This document shows positions 60,600-64,000 of a stretch of 64,000 nucleotides of DNA, in pieces. The stretch spans positions 22,104 through 86,103 of the forward strand of contig JAFTWX010000101.1 of assembly GCA_017465095.1 (NCBI GenBank), read 5' to 3'. Both the position numbers and the translations under genes were made by a program. Below the pieces are notes generated by a model. It was not told the DNA's origin and did not search any database. It was given only the letters and a program-made list of their open reading frames with translations. How positions within the stretch are numbered: the stretch's first letter is position 1; every line of letters starts with the position of its first letter. The DNA is from Lachnospiraceae bacterium. GTDB taxonomy: Bacteria; Bacillota; Clostridia; Lachnospirales; Lachnospiraceae.

Positions 60600-60815
60600 T
60601 TTAGAAGCTTCCATGATGGATTTGTTCCGCTCAGCGATTATTTCCATTTCTTCCTATGTGCTTGCTTGGAAGAGCCGGACCCGGTAATCGATGTCCAATG
60701 CCTTGTTGTCTTCGGTTGCAATGCCTATTTTAGATAAGTTTACCACGCTGAGGGCAAATTTACGACTGTAAAGATGATGATTTTTGATAGAGTAGTGCAA
60801 AGTGACAGAGAATCA
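60600..60815 (-). pseudogene. Rpn-family pseudogene fragment
   Basis: On the - strand this encodes a piece matching about residues 147-218 of the intact Rpn protein at 53,653-54,585: HHLYSRKFALSVVNLSKI is almost identical, and IAERNKSIMEASK matches IAKQNESIMEASK. An in-frame TAG interrupts it (AST-stop-EEME), and both ends of the gene are missing. The 5' side is cut about 18 bases from the 169-bp element copy 4. Both intact and broken Rpn genes therefore sit next to copies of that element. Confidence 0.85.
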
Positions 60816-60832
60816 TTCAATAAAAAAGTAAA

Positions 60833-61001
60833 GTGGGCACATATCAATAAACTGCAAGAAAATGCCAAAGATTTCACCCAATCCCGGGCACTACAGCTAC
60901 GTTATTTCACATAGGTCCAAACAAGCTGATTTTTACAAAGAATCGAGCTGAAATGCGGAGTTTCATGGGTCTTTTTCGGTGTTTTTTTCATATATGCCCA
61001 T
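60833..61001 (-). repeat. 169-bp dispersed element, copy 4
   Basis: Same length and orientation as copy 2. Its complement runs from ATGGGCATATATG to ATGTGCCCAC and keeps TTTGTTTGGACCTA-like (GCTTGTTTGGACCTATGTGA). The hairpin has changed to GCCCGGGATT/AATCTTTGGC, where two A-T pairs of other copies become G-T pairs, which preserves pairing only on the strand read in copy 1's + direction. Lies between the Rpn pseudogene and fcl. Confidence 0.78.
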
Positions 61002-61012
61002 GCGGAGTTCGG

Positions 61013-61048
61013 CAAGAAGAAGGAGCCCGACAAGAAGCCGGAGCCCGA
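61013..61048 (+). repeat. Tandem duplication of an 18-bp unit
   Basis: CAAGAAGAAGGAGCCCGA then CAAGAAGCCGGAGCCCGA, two changes between units, just outside element copy 4. Confidence 0.75.
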
Positions 61049-61073
61049 CAATGAACTACGACACCGATTTTGT

Positions 61074-61101
61074 TTGTTTTTTCCGCAAATAATGTTATAC
61101 T
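61074..61101 (+). promoter_or_regulatory. Promoter of fcl
   Basis: Extended -10 TGTTATACT (-10 at 61,096-61,101) with a weak -35 TTGTTT (61,074-61,079, 16-base spacer), 40 bases before the ATG. Confidence 0.45.
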
Positions 61102-61141
61102 ATGAAAGAACTGAAAAAACATTTCACAGGAGAAAACGATT

Positions 61142-62086
61142 ATGATGGAAAAAAACGCAAAAATATATGTGGCAGGACACCGCGGAATGGTTGGTTCTGC
61201 GATTGTGAGAGAACTGGAGCGTCAGGGGTATACCAATATCATTACCCGCACGCACGCAGAGCTTGATCTTTGCAGACAGGATCAGGTGGAGAAATTTTTT
61301 GAAGAGGAAAAGCCGGACTATGTATTTTTGGCAGCAGCCAAAGTGGGTGGCATTGTGGCCAACTCCGAGGCGCTGGCAGATTTTATGTATGACAATATGA
61401 TGCTTGAGATGAATGTGATTCACGCAGCGTGGAAGAATGGTTGTAAGAAGCTGGAATTCCTCGGATCTTCCTGCATTTATCCGCGTATGGCTCCGCAGCC
61501 GATGAAGGAGAGCTGTCTGCTGACATCCGAGTTGGAAAAGACCAACGAGGCTTATGCCCTTGCCAAGATATCAGGACTCAAATTTTGTGAGTATTTGAAT
61601 AAGCAGTACGGAACCGACTACATCAGTCTGATGCCGACCAATCTGTACGGTCCGAATGATAATTATCATCCGACCCACAGCCATGTGTTGCCGGCGCTGA
61701 TTCGTCATTTCCACGAAGCAAAAGAGCAGAACCTCCCATACGTAACCTGTTGGGGAGACGGAAGTCCGCTCCGCGAGTTTTTATATGTGGATGACCTTGC
61801 AAACCTCTGTGTATTTCTTATGAACAACTACAGTGGGGATGAGACGGTCAATGCGGGAAGCGGAAAAGAGATTACGATCAAAGGTCTCACAGAGCTCGTT
61901 GCCAAGGTAATCGGTTACGAAGGTGAAATCCGCTGGGATACTTCCAAGCCGAACGGAACACCGCGCAAGCTCCTTGATGTTTCCAAGGCAGCTTCTCTTG
62001 GCTGGACTTACAAGACAGAGCTGGAAGACGGAATCCGTCTTTCTTACGAAGACTTCTTAAACAACCCGATGAGAGCAGAAAGATAA
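61142..62086 (+). CDS. fcl: GDP-L-fucose synthase
   Basis: A 314-residue SDR epimerase-reductase (WcaG family) converting GDP-4-keto-6-deoxymannose to GDP-L-fucose. Seen: VAGHRGMVGSAIVREL (cofactor loop), FLAAAKVGGIVANSEALADF, EFLGSSCIYPRMAPQPMKE, the catalytic Tyr/Lys in AYALAKISG, LMPTNLYGPNDNYHPTHSHV (family-specific) and WGDGSPLREFLYVDDLA. Full length. It is monocistronic, with its own promoter and a perfect terminator, but fits functionally with manC (21,178) and the GT10 gene. Gmd, the enzyme between them, is not in the window. Confidence 0.95.
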   Translation: MMEKNAKIYVAGHRGMVGSAIVRELERQGYTNIITRTHAELDLCRQDQVEKFFEEEKPDYVFLAAAKVGGIVANSEALADFMYDNMMLEMNVIHAAWKNGCKKLEFLGSSCIYPRMAPQPMKESCLLTSELEKTNEAYALAKISGLKFCEYLNKQYGTDYISLMPTNLYGPNDNYHPTHSHVLPALIRHFHEAKEQNLPYVTCWGDGSPLREFLYVDDLANLCVFLMNNYSGDETVNAGSGKEITIKGLTELVAKVIGYEGEIRWDTSKPNGTPRKLLDVSKAASLGWTYKTELEDGIRLSYEDFLNNPMRAER

Positions 62087-62091
62087 AACAT

Positions 62092-62126
62092 AACCCGGAT
62101 ATTTGAGTGCTCAAATATCCGGGTTT
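62092..62126. terminator. Bidirectional terminator between fcl and the Rpn-like gene
   Basis: Perfect stem AACCCGGATATTTGAG / CTCAAATATCCGGGTT around a TG loop. Serves both converging genes. Confidence 0.88.
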
Positions 62127-62136
62127 GTAATTCGTG

Positions 62137-63018
62137 TTATTTGTCATTTTTTAATAGTTCAATCTCAGCCTTCAAAGCGGCGATTTCGGCGTCCTTCTTT
62201 TCAATGATTTTGGCTATCTCCTTCTCGTGTTCCATTTCAATAATATCAATGTCCAATAATAAAGATTCATCAGTCATCATGTTGAGGTCCTCCATTTCAT
62301 CATAATGGGCATAGATGTGATCATAGAGTTTCTGCGTTAAACGGCGGAGTCTTCTGGCATCATCTATGGTGATGTTTCCGGCATCTAAGTTCATATTGAT
62401 TGCACCGATTATATCATGAAAAATAAGGTGTTGCAATGCAGAAAGATTTTCTTTTGATCGTTCTTTTTGAATGGCGGAACGTAGTTTGAGAAGTTCAAAT
62501 GGAATAAGGATAATGAGTTTCTTTTTTGTCAGTTCTTCCGGTGTGGTTTCCAAATACTTGAAAGTAGAGACTTTGTAAGGGAAGGTTCCTTGTGATCCAA
62601 AATCTAAATTTAGTATGTATTCATCAGGGGTTCCGGGACGATCATAGAGAAGTATAACTTTGGGCTCCGGAAAATATAAGGTTTGTGGGGAGAGCGGATC
62701 ATTGGTTTGCAACGCTACACTTTTTTGCTTTTGTGCGTGGCCGAAGCCATATTCGAATACGCGCAATACAATGTTTTCGTCGTGGGATATTTGTGCCTCT
62801 AGATGATAACTGTATTTTCCGGCAATAGTCAGAATTGTGTCGGCAAGACACATGTGAAGGCCTTCATTTACATTTTCCGTCCAGTTGTAGGTGACCGTGC
62901 TGTCAGTTGGATAATCGGTTTCGAATAGGCCGTTAATCATGTTAATAACTGCGGTAGATGAGAGTGTAAAGATTTTTTTGAATATGCGATCATAGATCGG
63001 ATGAATAGATTGTGACAT
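62137..63018 (-). CDS. Rpn/PD-(D/E)XK nuclease family protein
   Basis: 293 residues. IYDRIFKKIFTLSSTAVINM (the N-terminal F-K-x-x-F helix), LFETDYPTDSTVTYNWTENV, and the nuclease core MCLADTILTIAGKYSYHLEA followed by Q (D ... E-x-Q) place it with PDDEXK-type Rpn-like proteins. The C-terminal 60 residues form a coiled coil (EHEKEIAKIIEKKDAEIAAL). It is only distantly similar to the gene at 53,653, so it is a second lineage rather than a recent copy. AAAGGAGGACTATCT before the ATG is a strong ribosome site. AT-rich compared with fcl and the following dehydrogenase gene. Nuclease activity is inferred. Confidence 0.75.
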   Translation of the reverse strand: MSQSIHPIYDRIFKKIFTLSSTAVINMINGLFETDYPTDSTVTYNWTENVNEGLHMCLADTILTIAGKYSYHLEAQISHDENIVLRVFEYGFGHAQKQKSVALQTNDPLSPQTLYFPEPKVILLYDRPGTPDEYILNLDFGSQGTFPYKVSTFKYLETTPEELTKKKLIILIPFELLKLRSAIQKERSKENLSALQHLIFHDIIGAINMNLDAGNITIDDARRLRRLTQKLYDHIYAHYDEMEDLNMMTDESLLLDIDIIEMEHEKEIAKIIEKKDAEIAALKAEIELLKNDK

Positions 63019-63083
63019 AGATAGTCCTCCTTTGAAATGAAAAATAGATTTTGAATGGTATGTGATTTTGGGTTTTGAAATTT

Positions 63084-63097
63084 TGACCGAATGGTCA
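63084..63097. promoter_or_regulatory. Operator-like palindrome between divergent genes
   Basis: TGACC-GAAT-GGTCA (63,084-63,097), a form often bound by TetR-type repressors. On the - strand it lies directly after a -10-like TATATT of the Rpn-like gene. No regulator gene is seen nearby. Confidence 0.35.
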
Positions 63098-63160
63098 GAA
63101 TATAGAAAATTCAGATAGATGTATTATAAGTTGGTCAAATGAAAAAAGCAATATAGAATA

Positions 63161-63188
63161 TTGTTTTTTAAAGGAATAATGATATACT
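63161..63188 (+). promoter_or_regulatory. Possible promoter of the dehydrogenase gene
   Basis: TATACT (63,183-63,188) with a poor -35 TTGTTT (63,161-63,166, 16-base spacer), 37 bases before the ATG. Confidence 0.4.
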
Positions 63189-63225
63189 GAAGAGCAGAAA
63201 GATAAATCACAAAGGGAGAACATTA

Positions 63226-64000
63226 ATGTCAAAGAAAATAGTCATCATAGGATGCGGCGGAGTCGGAGCGGCCATCGGTTATTCGATTATGCTTACGGAT
63301 GAAGCGGAAGAGATCGTGTTTATCGATCCGGCGGTTGACCGGATGCGGGGCGAAATTCTGGATATGGATCAGGGCCTTGGCTATATGCGGAATACGAGTG
63401 TCCGCGCAGGAGATTATGCGGACTGTGCAGACTGTGATATTATCATTATTACGGCGGGGCGCAACCGAAAACCGGGAGAGACCAGAAGGGATCTGCTGGA
63501 AGGAAATAAGCAGATTATGACCGGGATTTTGGAGCAGATCCGCCCGTATTACAAGGACAGTTTTGTCATTATCATCAGCAATCCGGTCGATGCGCTGACG
63601 CAGGTGGCCTACGAGCAGGGATTTATTCCGGCGGACAAGCTTTGCGGAACCGGATGTATTTTGGACACATCCAGATGGATTTGCGAACTTGCCAAATACC
63701 TGCAGGCAGATAAAAATAAAGTCACCGGATGGGCTGTGGGAGAACACGGATCCGGACAGTATATGTTGTGGGATTCGGTCAAGGTGGACGGCTCTCCGGT
63801 GGAGGACTACTGCGCAGCGAACCACATTGCGTGGAATGAGGAAGTGAAAGAGCGTCTGCAGAAGACGGTCACCGACATGGGGGCGGATATCATCGCCCGC
63901 AAAGGAAGAACCCAGTACGGGATTGCCGGTACGACGACTTATTTGGTGAAATGTCTGCTGGGACAGGAAAAGACCCCGGTTTCCATCAGTTGTAAGCCGG
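63226..64000 (+). CDS. L-lactate/malate dehydrogenase family protein (3' truncated by window edge)
   Basis: 258 codons are in the window, open to the last base. KIVIIGCGGVGAAIGYSIML is the NAD-binding loop, VFIDP the Asp that binds NAD ribose, IIISNPVDALTQVA, GTGCILDTSRWICELAKYL (catalytic Asp/Arg region) and WAVGEHGSGQYMLW (proton-relay His). The substrate loop reads ITAGRNRKPGETRRDLL: at the position where lactate dehydrogenases have Gln (Q-K-P-G) this has Arg (R-K-P-G), as in malate dehydrogenases, while GETR is lactate-type. The product could be a malate or other 2-hydroxyacid dehydrogenase. ATG 63,226 has AAAGGGAGAA upstream. Confidence 0.88.
   Translation, partial: MSKKIVIIGCGGVGAAIGYSIMLTDEAEEIVFIDPAVDRMRGEILDMDQGLGYMRNTSVRAGDYADCADCDIIIITAGRNRKPGETRRDLLEGNKQIMTGILEQIRPYYKDSFVIIISNPVDALTQVAYEQGFIPADKLCGTGCILDTSRWICELAKYLQADKNKVTGWAVGEHGSGQYMLWDSVKVDGSPVEDYCAANHIAWNEEVKERLQKTVTDMGADIIARKGRTQYGIAGTTTYLVKCLLGQEKTPVSISCKP

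Noticed and set aside
61013..61048. Tandem 18-bp units considered as a CRISPR fragment
   Set aside because: Only two units with no spacers, no cas genes anywhere in the window.

Overview
The window reads as chromosomal DNA of a low- to moderate-GC Gram-positive anaerobe of the Clostridia, most likely a gut Lachnospiraceae. The grounds are strong AGGAGG-type ribosome sites with some TTG/GTG starts, sigma-A type promoters, a YerB/DUF3048 lipoprotein, a stand-alone Spo0A DNA-binding domain, a YuiD-type protein, and polymerase-dependent capsule genes of Firmicutes type. No rRNA, tRNA, CRISPR array or classical IS transposase was recognised. The species call is inference.

Most of the window (about 1.8-49.6 kb) is a very large surface-polysaccharide locus. 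Its left part (1.8-20.3 kb, moderate GC) holds GT4 and GT2 glycosyltransferases, rfbD, a series of multi-pass GT-C-like proteins, three acyltransferase-3 genes in tandem, a sialyltransferase-fold transferase, a first flippase, and an FdtB/FdtA/GtrB-like trio. It is broken into short blocks on both strands, with two tail-to-tail gene overlaps. A middle block (20.6-22.8 kb) carries YuiD, manC and the Spo0A-C orphan.

From 22.9 to 49.6 kb runs what looks like one operon of 23 genes on the + strand, with tight spacing and no clear internal terminator. It starts with neuB, then the initiating undecaprenyl-phosphate sugar transferase and a chain-length protein fused to a degenerate BY-kinase domain. 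Next come rhamnosyltransferase-like GT4, tagD/licD (glycerol-phosphate decoration), further transferases, Wzy, a GT10 fucosyltransferase and Wzx. It continues with a CDP-sugar block (rfbF, rfbG, rfbH, a split transketolase and a reductase/epimerase) and ends with GtrA/GtrB, a GT-C protein and YfhO. Base composition drops sharply just after the initiating transferase (about 25.3 kb), as expected for an exchangeable serotype cassette. The genes together would activate sugars, assemble a decorated repeat unit on undecaprenyl phosphate, flip it and polymerise it. fcl (GDP-fucose synthase) lies apart at 61.1 kb.

The right part (49.7-64 kb) is an accessory region. It holds a 979-residue membrane protein, broken small genes, two Rpn-family (PD-(D/E)XK) genes plus an Rpn pseudogene, and copies of a 169-bp dispersed element that also occurs at 1.6 and 20.4 kb. 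It also holds a compact, unfamiliar four-gene operon (54,994-59,477): a GHKL ATPase with a CxxC/CxxC insert, a phosphoribosyltransferase-like protein with a C-terminal cysteine cluster, a calcineurin-type phosphoesterase fused to an orotate-PRTase-like domain, and ThyX. This is the best candidate here for an undescribed system. The window ends inside a lactate/malate dehydrogenase family gene.
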